Assembly: GCF_014203535.1 (NCBI RefSeq)
Contig: NZ_JACHJI010000008.1
Span: forward strand, 310,001-374,000
DNA: 64,000 nucleotides
Origin: Streptomyces griseomycini
GTDB taxonomy: Bacteria; Actinomycetota; Actinomycetes; Streptomycetales; Streptomycetaceae
Direction of reading: 5' to 3'
The position numbers and the translations under genes are program-made. The notes beneath the pieces were generated by a model. The model made no database searches. It saw nothing but the letters and a program-made list of their open reading frames with translations, and had not been told where the DNA came from. Below, piece by piece: positions 35,080-43,026 of the stretch (within the stretch, counting starts at the first letter, position 1; every line of letters begins with the position of its first letter).

Positions 35080-35682
35080 ATGGCCGGTTTCCGGAGTCTG
35101 GCGAGACAGGTCCGAGATCCGCGGTGCGACCTGGCACTGCGGCGTTATTCGCTGCGCAAGTGCCTCGAGCGGTTCGCTCCCTACGGACACAGGGCGACCT
35201 GGGACCATCTGTGCTCGCGGGCCGGGTTCGACCCCGAGGACCGCTCCGTCGACCCGGCGCGGCTCGTGGCCGCACTGGAGGAGCTGGAGGAGGCACGGGC
35301 GGTCTGGCTGGCCTACGAGGTCGAGTTCGCCGAGCGACGCAGGAAGGAGAAGCACGACGGGCTGCGCAGGCCGGGCAGCGTGGACGACTGGCACCGGCTG
35401 ACCTGGGGCGGTTTCGGCGTGGCCTGGTGCGACGATCCACGGGTGCATCCGCGCGAGCCGCTGGCCGAGGTGCTGCGGCGGCTGATCGCCGCGCTGGAGC
35501 GCGAGCCGGGCTCGGCCTGCCCCGTGTGCCGGGGGGAACGGCTCATGTGGCGGTACGGCCTGGACCACGAGCCGTCGGCGGGCCCGGTCTGCGCGGACTG
35601 CGGCATCCTGGTGCCGCGCCCCGTGCTCACCCCCGAGGCCCTGGCGGACGCCAGGCGGGCCAGGCTGCTGGTGTCGGCCTGA
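35080..35682 (+). CDS. Conserved hypothetical protein with zinc-ribbon
   Basis: A 200-aa protein I do not recognise. It starts MAGFRSLARQVRDPRCDLAL and is helical and Arg/Glu-rich; a Trp-rich middle (DDWHRLTWGGFGVAWCDDP) follows. Near the C-terminus CPVCRGERLMW and CADCG form a four-cysteine zinc ribbon (about 148-178). ATG 35080 has GGAGGT nine bases upstream. Single-gene unit between two strong terminators. Confidence 0.75.
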   Translation: MAGFRSLARQVRDPRCDLALRRYSLRKCLERFAPYGHRATWDHLCSRAGFDPEDRSVDPARLVAALEELEEARAVWLAYEVEFAERRRKEKHDGLRRPGSVDDWHRLTWGGFGVAWCDDPRVHPREPLAEVLRRLIAALEREPGSACPVCRGERLMWRYGLDHEPSAGPVCADCGILVPRPVLTPEALADARRARLLVSA

Positions 35683-35718
35683 GGAGCGCCCGAGGGCGCC
35701 CGAGGAGTAGGGAGCACC

Positions 35719-35764
35719 GGGGACGGCGGGGGTGCGGCGGAGACGCCGCACCCCCGCCGTCCCC
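35719..35764. terminator. Exceptionally regular terminator hairpin with GAGA loop
   Basis: A perfect 21-bp stem (35719-35739 with 35744-35764) closed by a GAGA loop, 37 bp after the zinc-ribbon gene and 43 bp before the next start. Confidence 0.85.
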
Positions 35765-35806
35765 GTCGGAGATCATCGGTGCGCGGACGGGGCGGGGAGC
35801 CGACGG

Positions 35807-36784
35807 GTGCAGATGTGTCCGAACGGGTCCCGGAGCGCGGCCGGCGGGACGAGGGTGCCGTCGTCGCCGGAGGCGATGGCCGAGTCGGCGGCGGAGGCGG
35901 TCGCGGCCGGGGCGACGGACCTCCACGTCCACCCCCGGACGCCGTGCGGACGGGAGACGCTGTCGCCGCGGGTGCCGGCGAGGACGCTGGAGGCGATACG
36001 GGCACGCCTGCCGGAGCCGGTAGCGGTCGGCGTCACGACGGGCGCCTGGGCGGAGCCCGACCCCGCGGCCCGGCTGGAGCGGGTACGGAGCCGGGCGGAC
36101 CTGTCCGAGCCGCCCGACCACGCCTCGGTCAACTGGCACGGGCCGGGCGCCGAGGAGGTCGCCGCCGCGCTCATGGACCCGGGCATCGGCGTCGAGGCCG
36201 GCCTGTGGTCCGGTGCGGACGGGACGGCGCGGTTCGCCGCGTCGCCGCTCGCGCCCGGGGCGGCACGGGCGCCGGCGGAGGTGACGGACCCCGACGCGGC
36301 GAGCGCCGAGCGGTCCGCGTACGCCCTGCTGTCCGAGCTGGACCTCGTGCACGGTCCGCCGGTCCTGCTGCACGGCGAGGAGGGCGGCGCCTGGCCCGTG
36401 CTGCGCCGCGCGGGCCGGCTGGGGCTCGCGACCCGCATCGGCCTGGAGGACACCCTGTTCCTGCCGGACGGACGGGCGGCGGAGTCCGACGCCCAGCCGG
36501 TGGCGGAGGCGGCGAGGATCCACGGACGGGCCCGGCGGGGGCACGGGACCGCACCGGGGCGGACGGACCGCGGATCGCACCGCACGGCGCGCGGCCGACG
36601 GCTGCGGGCGGCTGACGGCGCGCCCCGCGCGGGCGTCGGCGGCCCGACCGTAACAGGTCGTAAACCGGTCGCTCCACCTCTTTCTCCCACGGACAGTTGG
36701 GCGCGACGGAACGCACCCGAGAAGCGTAGGAGCAGTCCCGATGTCGACGCTGCGCGTCACCGCCGAAGTCCTGACCGTCCATGA
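35807..36784 (+). CDS. BKACE-family (DUF849) beta-keto acid cleavage enzyme with abnormal C-terminal extension
   Basis: The first about 245 residues match the BKACE family (3-keto-5-aminohexanoate cleavage type), zinc TIM-barrel enzymes that cleave a beta-keto acid with acetyl-CoA. The metal motif LHVHPRT is at about 43-49; VGVTTGAWAEPDP, SVNWHGPGAEEV, GVEAGLWSG and LLHGEEGGAWPVLR follow, and GLEDTLFLPDGRAAES marks the normal end. The frame then runs another 80 residues of Arg/Gly-rich sequence unlike the family and overlaps the RNA ligase gene by 44 bp. So the original stop was probably lost by a frameshift. GTG 35807 has GGGGAG seven bases upstream. Activity is uncertain. Confidence 0.7.
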   Translation: MQMCPNGSRSAAGGTRVPSSPEAMAESAAEAVAAGATDLHVHPRTPCGRETLSPRVPARTLEAIRARLPEPVAVGVTTGAWAEPDPAARLERVRSRADLSEPPDHASVNWHGPGAEEVAAALMDPGIGVEAGLWSGADGTARFAASPLAPGAARAPAEVTDPDAASAERSAYALLSELDLVHGPPVLLHGEEGGAWPVLRRAGRLGLATRIGLEDTLFLPDGRAAESDAQPVAEAARIHGRARRGHGTAPGRTDRGSHRTARGRRLRAADGAPRAGVGGPTVTGRKPVAPPLSPTDSWARRNAPEKRRSSPDVDAARHRRSPDRP

Positions 36785-37808
36785 GCATCCGGGCGCCGAC
36801 GCCCTCGAGCTGGCCCAGGTGGGCCTGTACCGGGCCGTCGTCGCCAAGGGCGCCTACCGCACGGGGGACGCCGCGCTCTACATACCCGAGCAGGCCGTGC
36901 TGCCGGCCGGCCTGATCGAGGAGCTGGGCCTGACCGGCCGCCTGGCGGGCGGCAACCACGACCGGGTCAAGGCGGTCCGGCTGCGCGGCGAGCTGTCGCA
37001 GGGCATCGTGTGCCGGCCGAAGGCACTCGCGGACGTCGACCTGGTGAAGGCGGCCGCGGACGGCACCGACTTCGCGGAGCTGCTCGGCATCACCAAGTGG
37101 GTGCCGCCCGTACCGCCCACCATGAACGGCGAGGTGGAGTCCGCGCCCGAGCTGCTGCCGTGGGTCGACATCGAGAACATCCAGCGCTACCCGGAGATGT
37201 TCGCCCCCGGCGAGCCCGTGGTGCTCACCGAGAAGCTGCACGGCTCGGCCTGCCTGCTGACGTACGTCGCCGGCGAGGAGCGGGTGCACGTCTCCTCCAA
37301 GGGGTTCGGCTCCCGGTCGCTGGCGCTGAAGGAGGACCCGCGCAACCTGTACTGGCGGGCGGTGCGCGGGCACGGCGTCGCCGAGGCGGCGGCGGAGCTC
37401 GCCGAGCGGCTGGGGGCGCGGCGCGTCGGCGTCTTCGGCGAGGTGTACGGCGCGGGGGTGCAGGACCTGACGTACGGCGCGGACGGGCGGCGCGACACCC
37501 TCGGGTACGCCGTGTTCGACGTGTCCGCGGAGATCGACGGCCAGGTGCGCTGGCTGGACGCGGCGGAACTGCTGCGGGGGCGGCTGCCGCTGGTGCCGCG
37601 GCTGTTCGAGGGCCCGTACGACAGTGAGCGGGTGCTGGAGGCCGCCACCGGCCGCGAGACGGTGTCCGGGCGGGAGCTGCACCTGCGGGAGGGCGTGGTG
37701 ATCCGCCCGGCCGTCGAGCGGTACAGCGCGGTGACCGGCGGCCGCGCCATCGCGAAGGCGGTCAGCCCGGCGTACCTGACCCGGAAGGGCGCCACGGAGT
37801 ACGAGTGA
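36741..37808 (+). CDS. RNA ligase, DRB0094 (Rnl5) family
   Basis: A 355-aa ATP-dependent RNA ligase of the Deinococcus DraRnl type. The N-terminal OB-like domain (about 1-125; MSTLRVTAEVLTVHEHPGAD) is followed by the nucleotidyltransferase domain. Motif I is TEKLHGS with the adenylated lysine Lys165; motif III is GVFGEVYGAG; motif IV is REGVVIRP; motif V is IAKAVSPAYL. The DraRnl enzyme seals 3'-OH/5'-phosphate nicks in RNA. All catalytic motifs are present. No partner (kinase, phosphatase, toxin) lies beside it, and it is overlapped by the read-through end of the BKACE gene. Confidence 0.93.
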   Translation: MSTLRVTAEVLTVHEHPGADALELAQVGLYRAVVAKGAYRTGDAALYIPEQAVLPAGLIEELGLTGRLAGGNHDRVKAVRLRGELSQGIVCRPKALADVDLVKAAADGTDFAELLGITKWVPPVPPTMNGEVESAPELLPWVDIENIQRYPEMFAPGEPVVLTEKLHGSACLLTYVAGEERVHVSSKGFGSRSLALKEDPRNLYWRAVRGHGVAEAAAELAERLGARRVGVFGEVYGAGVQDLTYGADGRRDTLGYAVFDVSAEIDGQVRWLDAAELLRGRLPLVPRLFEGPYDSERVLEAATGRETVSGRELHLREGVVIRPAVERYSAVTGGRAIAKAVSPAYLTRKGATEYE

Positions 37809-37951
37809 GCGGGGCGACGCGCGGCGCCGGGGCCGTCCCCGGGTGCCCGCCGGCCCGGGCCCGAAGGCGCCGTCGGGCCGCGGTCGCCCACGGCGTCACG
37901 GGCGCACGGCGGGCCGCCCCGCGTGCTCCTCGTGCCCGCCCCTGCGGGGCC

Positions 37952-37982
37952 GCCGCCCCGGGCGCACACCGCCCGGGGCGGC
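37952..37982. terminator. Bidirectional terminator
   Basis: GCCGCCCCGGGCG (37952-37964) pairs with CGCCCGGGGCGGC (37970-37982), 5-nt loop, between the convergent RNA ligase and soxR genes. Confidence 0.8.
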
Positions 37983-38085
37983 GGGGCGTCGCGGGGTGCG
38001 GTCGCGCGGGTTCCGGGACGGCGGGCGGGGCCCCGCCGGGGCGGCGGCCCCGTCCGGGAGCCCGTCGCCGTGCCGGTGCCGGCGG

Positions 38086-38595
38086 TCAGCGGGTCCTCTC
38101 CGGTGCGCGTTCCCGGCGTGCGCGGCGTTGTCCCGCGGTGCCGCTCTCGACCATCAGGCGGGAACCCGTCCGGCGTTCACCGGCGACGTCGTCCGGGTTG
38201 GACAGGACGCAGGTGTCCAGGGAGAGGCAGCCGCAGCCGATGCAGTCGGTGAGGTGGTCGCGCAGGCGGTTGAGCTGCTTGATGCGCTCGTCCAGCTCGG
38301 CGCGCCAGGCCTCGGAGAGGCGGGCCCAGTCCTCCCGGGTGGGCGTGCGCTCCTCGGGGAGCTCGGCGAGCGCGTCGCGGATCGTGGCGAGCGGGATGCC
38401 GACGCGCTGGGCGGCCCGGATGAAGGCGACCCGGCGCAGGGTGTCGCGGCTGTAGCGGCGCTGGTTGCCCGAGGTGCGGCGGCTGCTGATCAGGCCCTTG
38501 GACTCGTAGAAGTGCAGGGCGGAGACGGCGGCGCCGCTGCGGGCGGAGAGCTGGCCGACCGTGAGCTCGTGGATCTTCTCTGGAATCTGGGGCAC
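38086..38595 (-). CDS. soxR: Redox-sensing MerR-family regulator SoxR
   Basis: A 169-aa MerR-type activator with a [2Fe-2S] cluster that senses redox-active compounds. The winged-helix region begins IHELTVGQLSARSGAAVSAL and includes HFYESKGLISSRRTSGNQRR. The cluster cysteines C118, C121, C123 and C129 are in CIGCGCLSLDTC. In Streptomyces SoxR responds to endogenous redox-active metabolites such as actinorhodin. GTG 38595 gives the conserved start VPQIPEKIHE, although the ribosome site GAGG is very close. The C-terminal 25 residues are basic, as in other actinobacterial SoxR. Confidence 0.95.
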   Translation of the reverse strand: MPQIPEKIHELTVGQLSARSGAAVSALHFYESKGLISSRRTSGNQRRYSRDTLRRVAFIRAAQRVGIPLATIRDALAELPEERTPTREDWARLSEAWRAELDERIKQLNRLRDHLTDCIGCGCLSLDTCVLSNPDDVAGERRTGSRLMVESGTAGQRRARRERAPERTR

Positions 38596-38659
38596 CCCTC
38601 GGAGCCTACCGGCCCGTCGGGCGCCCGGTCCGTTGACAGGGGCCGCGCCGCCGACCATG

Positions 38660-38675
38660 CTAAGCAGTTGCTTAG
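38660..38675. promoter_or_regulatory. Candidate TetR operator upstream of the MaoC gene
   Basis: CTAAGCA-GT-TGCTTAG is a perfect 7-bp inverted repeat with 2-bp spacer, between soxR and the MaoC gene. A weaker relative TGAGCG-GG-CGCTTA is at 39868-39881, upstream of the TetR gene 39178-39822. Confidence 0.6.
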
Positions 38676-38725
38676 GCATGTGTGCAGCGACGCGCATGCG
38701 ACTACGTGACGCGAGAGGCCGGGAC

Positions 38726-39187
38726 ATGGCAGAGCCGAGGATCTTCACGTCCGTCGACGACCTGAAGGCGGCGGTGGGCGAGCAGCTGGGGCACACCGAC
38801 TGGCTGGAGGTCGACCAGAAGCGGATCGACCTGTTCGCCGAGGCCACCGGGGACCACCAGTGGATCCACGTCGATCCGGAGAAGGCCGCCGCGGGGCCCT
38901 TCGGGACCACCATCGCGCACGGGTACCTGACCCTGTCGCTGCTTCCGCTCTTCGGGCCGCAGCTGATCTCCGTCGAGGGCGTGAAGATGGGCGTCAACTA
39001 CGGCACGAACAAGGTACGCTTCCCGGCCCCCGTCCCGGTCGGCTCGCGGCTGCGCGCCACCGCGACGATCACCGCGGTCGACGAGGTGCCGGGCGGCGTC
39101 CAGGTGGCCACCGCCTTCACCGTGGAGCGGGAGGGCGGCGACAAGCCGGTGTGCGTGGCCGAGTCGGTGGCCCGCTACTACCTCTGA
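38726..39187 (+). CDS. MaoC-family (R)-hydratase
   Basis: A 153-aa hot-dog-fold enoyl-CoA hydratase. The catalytic motif FAEATGDHQWIHVDPEKA (Asp and His about 39-46) is followed by PFGTTIAHGYLTLSLLP. It hydrates 2-enoyl-CoA to (R)-3-hydroxyacyl-CoA in fatty-acid degradation or synthesis. ATG 38726 has GAGAGG seven bases upstream. Convergent with, and overlapping by 10 bp, the TetR gene whose own palindrome resembles the operator upstream of this gene. Confidence 0.9.
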   Translation: MAEPRIFTSVDDLKAAVGEQLGHTDWLEVDQKRIDLFAEATGDHQWIHVDPEKAAAGPFGTTIAHGYLTLSLLPLFGPQLISVEGVKMGVNYGTNKVRFPAPVPVGSRLRATATITAVDEVPGGVQVATAFTVEREGGDKPVCVAESVARYYL

Positions 39188-39822
39188 GCGGCGCCGGGGC
39201 CCCGGGCCCCGACCATCCGCAGCACGAGGTCGGCGTAGAGCGCGCCGACCTCCTCGGGGGTGCGGGGGCCGTCGACGTTGAACCAGCGGGCCACGTCGAT
39301 GCAGAGGGAGAGCACGGCGAGGGTGGTGGCGTGCACGTCGATGACGTCGAACTCGCCGGAGCGCGCCCCCTCCTCGATGATCCCGCGCACCTCGGCGTCG
39401 ACCTTCCGGCGCAGCCCGAGGATCTCGGCGCGGGCGTCGGGGCCGAGCGAGTCGAGTTCGTACTGCACGACCCGGGCGGTGGTGCGGCCGCCCGCGTGCC
39501 AGCGGACGAAGGAGCTGACGGCCTCGGCGAGCCGCTCGGTCGGGCCGCCCCCGGTGCGGGACGCCGTGCGCAGGATCTCCAGGGCCTTCTCGTGGCCGAT
39601 CCTGCTGATGCGGTGGAGCAGCTCTTCCTTGGTCTTGTAGTGGATGTAAAGCGCGGCCGGGCTCATCCCGGCGCGGCTCGCGATGTCACGGGTCGTCGTG
39701 GCGTGGTAGCCGCGCTCCGCGAACGCCTCGACGGCGGCGAGCAGCAGCCGTCGGGCCGCATCGGGCGTGACCTCGTCCCACGGCTGCGCCTCACCGCCGG
39801 CCGTCTCCTCCACCGTGCTCAT
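39178..39822 (-). CDS. TetR-family regulator
   Basis: A 214-aa regulator. The helix-turn-helix is DIASRAGMSPAALYIHYKTK (about 46-65) after LLLAAVEAFAERGYHATTTR. The C-terminal domain contains ARVVQYELDSLGPDARAEIL and VLSLCIDVARWFN, as in regulators of acyl-CoA genes. It is convergent with the MaoC gene, and a CGCTTA palindrome lies 46 bp upstream of its start, so it probably autoregulates and controls MaoC. Confidence 0.9.
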   Translation of the reverse strand: MSTVEETAGGEAQPWDEVTPDAARRLLLAAVEAFAERGYHATTTRDIASRAGMSPAALYIHYKTKEELLHRISRIGHEKALEILRTASRTGGGPTERLAEAVSSFVRWHAGGRTTARVVQYELDSLGPDARAEILGLRRKVDAEVRGIIEEGARSGEFDVIDVHATTLAVLSLCIDVARWFNVDGPRTPEEVGALYADLVLRMVGARGPGAAQR

Positions 39823-39867
39823 CGCTCACCCCATTCACTGGCAGGGGTAACACCATACCGCCGAGGG

Positions 39868-39881
39868 TGAGCGGGCGCTTA
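39868..39881. promoter_or_regulatory. Candidate TetR operator upstream of the TetR gene
   Basis: TGAGCG-GG-CGCTTA, an imperfect palindrome (one outer mismatch) 46 bp upstream of ATG 39822, resembles the MaoC site at 38660. Confidence 0.45.
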
Positions 39882-39893
39882 GCGAGCCCGCCG

Positions 39894-40181
39894 TCACAGC
39901 TTCTGCAGGGGGTCGTGCTCGGCGAGCAGCTTCTCCAGGCGCGCCTGGTCGACGCGGTTCACGATCTGCCCGGCCTCCTGGCGGTCGCGGACGACCTTGG
40001 CCAGGGTGAAGGCGGAGGTGACGAGGTACAGGACCGCGACGGCCAGGAAGGCGCGCACCCAGGCGTCGGTCCGGAGGTTGAAGATACCGATCGCGGTGGC
40101 TCCCAGGGCGACCGCGAAGGACGCGACGGCCTGACCGTAGAAGGCGGCCGTGCTCTGCTGCTTGACCGGTGTGTCGCTCAT
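39894..40181 (-). CDS. YiaA/YiaB-like two-helix membrane protein
   Basis: A 95-aa inner-membrane protein with two hydrophobic helices (about 12-32 and 40-60; FYGQAVASFAVALGATAIGIF and WVRAFLAVAVLYLVTSAFTL) and a charged C-terminal tail ending LLAEHDPLQKL. The pattern matches the YiaA/YiaB family, of unknown function. ATG 40181 is used; no strong ribosome site is visible. Confidence 0.8.
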   Translation of the reverse strand: MSDTPVKQQSTAAFYGQAVASFAVALGATAIGIFNLRTDAWVRAFLAVAVLYLVTSAFTLAKVVRDRQEAGQIVNRVDQARLEKLLAEHDPLQKL

Positions 40182-40241
40182 GGGGACAAGGATCGGCGGA
40201 TGTGGCCGCCGCCACATCCGCTCGGATACTCAGACGCGTAC

Positions 40242-41393
40242 TCAGAACGCCGAGACCCCGGTCAGGGCGCGGCCGATGACCAGCTTCTGGATCTGGCTGG
40301 TGCCCTCGTACAGGGTCATCACGCGGGCGTCGCGCAGGAGTTTGCCGACCGGGTACTCGTCGATGTACCCGTAGCCGCCGAAGACCTGCAGGGCGTTGTT
40401 GGCGGCGCGGACGGCCGCCTCCGAGGCGAAGAGCTTGGCCTTGGAGGACTCGACCGCGAAGGGCCGGCCCCGGTCGATCAGGTCGGCCACCCGCCAGGTC
40501 AGCAGCCGGGCCGCGTCGACGTCGACGGCGATGTCGCTGATCAGCTCCTGGACGAGCTGGTGGCGGGCGATGGCCTTCCCGAACTGCTCGCGCTCGCCGG
40601 CGTAGCGCACGGCCGCGTCCAGGGCTGCCTGGGCTATGCCGACGCAGCCCGCCGCGACCGACATCCGGCCCTTGGCGAGGGCGGACATCGCGACCGAGAA
40701 GCCCTTGCCCTCGGGGGCCAGCATCGCGGAGGCGGGGACGCGCACGCCCTCGAGGACCAGTTCGGCGGTGGCCTGGCCGCGCAGGCCGAGCTTGCCGTGG
40801 ACGGCGCGGCGGGTCAGGCCGGGGGTGTCGGCGGGGACGAGGAAGGCGGAGACGCCCTTGTGGCCGGGGGCGTCGGTGGAGCGGGCGAAGAGCAGGACGA
40901 CGTCGGCCCAGGTGCCGTTGGTGATGAACATCTTGGTGCCGTCGATGACGTAGTCGTCGCCGTCGCGCACCGCGCGGGTGGAGAGGTTGCCGGCGTCGGA
41001 GCCGGTGCCCGGCTCGGTGAGGCCGAAGCAGCCGACGTACGCGCCGGAGGTGAGCCCCGGCAGCCAGGTCCGCTTCTGCTCCTCGCTCCCCCAGGCGGCG
41101 ATGGTCTTGGCGACCAGGCCGAGGGAGACGGAGACGATGCCGCGCACCGAGGAGTCGCCGCGGCCCAGTTCCTCGGTGACCAGGCAGTACGCGAGGTGGT
41201 CACCGCCCGAGCCGCCGTACTCCTCGTCGATCGTGAGCCCGAGGAACCCGACCTCGCCGAGCTTCTTCACGATGCCGCGGTCGACCTCCTCGGCCCGGTC
41301 CCAGGCGGCGGCGTGCGGGGCGACCTCGCGCTCCACGAAGTCGCGGGCCAGCCGCCGGACGGCCTCCTGTTCCTCACTGAGCTCCAGGTTCAT
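40242..41393 (-). CDS. Acyl-CoA dehydrogenase (catalytic Glu type)
   Basis: A 383-aa FAD enzyme. It starts MNLELSEEQEAVRRLARDFV and has FGLTEPGTGSDAGNLSTRAV, DGTKMFITNGTWADVVLLF and the catalytic glutamate in TLYEGTSQIQKLVI near the C-terminus. This is the short/branched-chain acyl-CoA dehydrogenase branch, which introduces the 2,3 double bond. It diverges from the TetR gene at 41481, and a palindrome TAGCACTGCTA lies in the spacer. Confidence 0.93.
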   Translation of the reverse strand: MNLELSEEQEAVRRLARDFVEREVAPHAAAWDRAEEVDRGIVKKLGEVGFLGLTIDEEYGGSGGDHLAYCLVTEELGRGDSSVRGIVSVSLGLVAKTIAAWGSEEQKRTWLPGLTSGAYVGCFGLTEPGTGSDAGNLSTRAVRDGDDYVIDGTKMFITNGTWADVVLLFARSTDAPGHKGVSAFLVPADTPGLTRRAVHGKLGLRGQATAELVLEGVRVPASAMLAPEGKGFSVAMSALAKGRMSVAAGCVGIAQAALDAAVRYAGEREQFGKAIARHQLVQELISDIAVDVDAARLLTWRVADLIDRGRPFAVESSKAKLFASEAAVRAANNALQVFGGYGYIDEYPVGKLLRDARVMTLYEGTSQIQKLVIGRALTGVSAF

Positions 41394-41439
41394 ACCGCGT
41401 CCCCCATGTGAAAGCCGCTTGAAGTCCGTACATTTAAAT

Positions 41440-41450
41440 TAGCACTGCTA
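41440..41450. promoter_or_regulatory. Candidate operator between acyl-CoA dehydrogenase and TetR
   Basis: TAGCA-C-TGCTA is a perfect 11-bp palindrome in the divergent spacer, at about -35 distance from TACTAT (41468-41473), the likely -10 of the TetR gene. Confidence 0.55.
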
Positions 41451-41480
41451 GTTTACAGTGGCAGCCCTACTATGTGCGCC

Positions 41481-42122
41481 ATGGCCCGACCGCGCAAGCC
41501 CCTGCTCAGCACCGACCGGATCGTCGAGACGGCCCGTGCGCTCGTGGACGCGGAGGGCCTGGCGGCCGTCTCCACGCGCCGGCTCGCCGCGGAGCTGGGG
41601 GTCAGCGGGCCCTCGCTCTACAACCACTTCCGTACCAAGGACGAGATCCTGGAGGCGGTCGCCGACTCGGTGAGCGCACTGGTCGACCTGTCGATGTTCG
41701 AGGACGGCCGGGACTGGCGGACCGCGCTGCACGACTGGGCGGTGTCCTACCGGACCGCGCTGCGCGACCACCCCAACATCGTGCCGGTGCTCGCCCGCGG
41801 TCCCGGCCGCCGGCCGGCGGCGCTGCGGCTCGCCGACGCGGTCTACGGCGCGATGGTCGAGGCCGGCTGGCCGCCCGCGCAGGCCACCTCCATCGGCGCG
41901 CTGATGCGGTACTTCATCATGGGCTCCGCACTCGGCTCCTTCGCGGGCGGTTTCGTGGACGACGCCAGCGCCTACGATCCCGCCGACTACCCCCACCTCG
42001 GGCAGGCCCATCTGCTCGCCGAGCAGCAGGAGAAGATCGACGAGCGGGCCTTCGAGACGGGGCTGACGGCGTTGCTGGACGGGCTGGCCCGGCAGTACGA
42101 GCAGGTGCGGGGCACCGCGTGA
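41481..42122 (+). CDS. TetR-family regulator
   Basis: A 213-aa TetR protein, MARPRKPLLSTDRIVETARA. The helix-turn-helix is RRLAAELGVSGPSLYNHFRT (about 33-52); the C-terminal domain (PALR...MVEAGWPPAQATSIGAL, MGSALGSFAGGF) is the Tet_C type. ATG 41481 is preferred over ATG 41472 because TACTAT (-10) then gives a leaderless mRNA starting at this ATG. It diverges from the acyl-CoA dehydrogenase gene, which it probably represses via the spacer palindrome. Confidence 0.9.
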   Translation: MARPRKPLLSTDRIVETARALVDAEGLAAVSTRRLAAELGVSGPSLYNHFRTKDEILEAVADSVSALVDLSMFEDGRDWRTALHDWAVSYRTALRDHPNIVPVLARGPGRRPAALRLADAVYGAMVEAGWPPAQATSIGALMRYFIMGSALGSFAGGFVDDASAYDPADYPHLGQAHLLAEQQEKIDERAFETGLTALLDGLARQYEQVRGTA

Positions 42123-42210
42123 GCAGAACCGCGGGCGGTACGGGACCACGGGCAGGACGGGACCGCGGACGGCGCGATGACTTCGGCGGGCGCCGAAGTG
42201 TCCGTGCCCC

Positions 42211-42936
42211 ATGCTGGAGGGCATGACCACGAGGAACCCCCGGGCCGCCGGGCTGGCGCGGCTCGCCGGGCTGATCGCCGACGAGACCCGGGCCGCGTGC
42301 CTGCTGGCGCTGCTGGACGGACGCGCCTGGACGGCGGGCGAGCTGGCGCGGCACGCGGGTGTCGCCGCGTCGACGCTGAGCGAGCACCTGGGCAAGCTCG
42401 TCGCGGGCGGGCTGCTGTCCGAGGAACGCCAGGGACGGCACCGGTACGTCCGGCTGGCCGACGCGACGGCCGCCCAGCTGGTGGAGGAGCTGGCCGCACG
42501 GGTCGCCCCGGGGACCGCCGTCCGGCGCCCGCGCACCCTGCGGGAGTCGACCGCCGGCTCGGCGATGGCCCGGGGCCGCACCTGCTACGACCATCTCGCC
42601 GGCCGGCTCGGCATCGCCGTCACGGACGCCTTCACCGCGCGCGGACTGCTGCGCCGGGACACCGGGTTCGCGCTCACCGACGCCGGTCTGCGGTGGTTCG
42701 ACACGGCCGGCATCGCCCTCGACCGCCGCGGCCGGCGCCCGCTGGTCCGTGCCTGCCTGGACTGGACGGAACGCCGGCCCCACCTCGCCGGGGCCGCGGG
42801 CGCGGCCCTGTGCCGGCACGCCCTCCAGGCGCGGTGGTGCGTCCGCATCGGCTCCGAACGCGCGGTCAAGGTGACGGACGCGGGCGAGCGCGCGCTGTCC
42901 GAACTGCTGGGGATCGCGGCGGAGGCCCTGCGCTGA
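42211..42936 (+). CDS. ArsR-family transcriptional regulator
   Basis: A 241-aa helix-turn-helix protein. The N-terminal winged helix is ARLAGLIADETRAACLLALL then WTAGELARHAGVAASTLSEH and LGKLVAGGLLSEERQGRHRYVRL (about 14-90). The C-terminal half, with WCVRIGSERAVKVTDAGERALSELLG, is longer than in classical ArsR and of unknown function. No metal-binding CxC motif. It precedes the EamA exporter by about 90 bp and may control it. Start uncertain: ATG 42211 or 42223. Confidence 0.85.
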   Translation: MLEGMTTRNPRAAGLARLAGLIADETRAACLLALLDGRAWTAGELARHAGVAASTLSEHLGKLVAGGLLSEERQGRHRYVRLADATAAQLVEELAARVAPGTAVRRPRTLRESTAGSAMARGRTCYDHLAGRLGIAVTDAFTARGLLRRDTGFALTDAGLRWFDTAGIALDRRGRRPLVRACLDWTERRPHLAGAAGAALCRHALQARWCVRIGSERAVKVTDAGERALSELLGIAAEALR

Positions 42937-43026
42937 CCGGTGCCCCCTCCCGGCCGTCCCCGGCCGGCTCCGCGTCCGAGATCCACGGGCTTCCCGCCTT
43001 CTCCCCTCCTAACCGTCAGGAGCATG

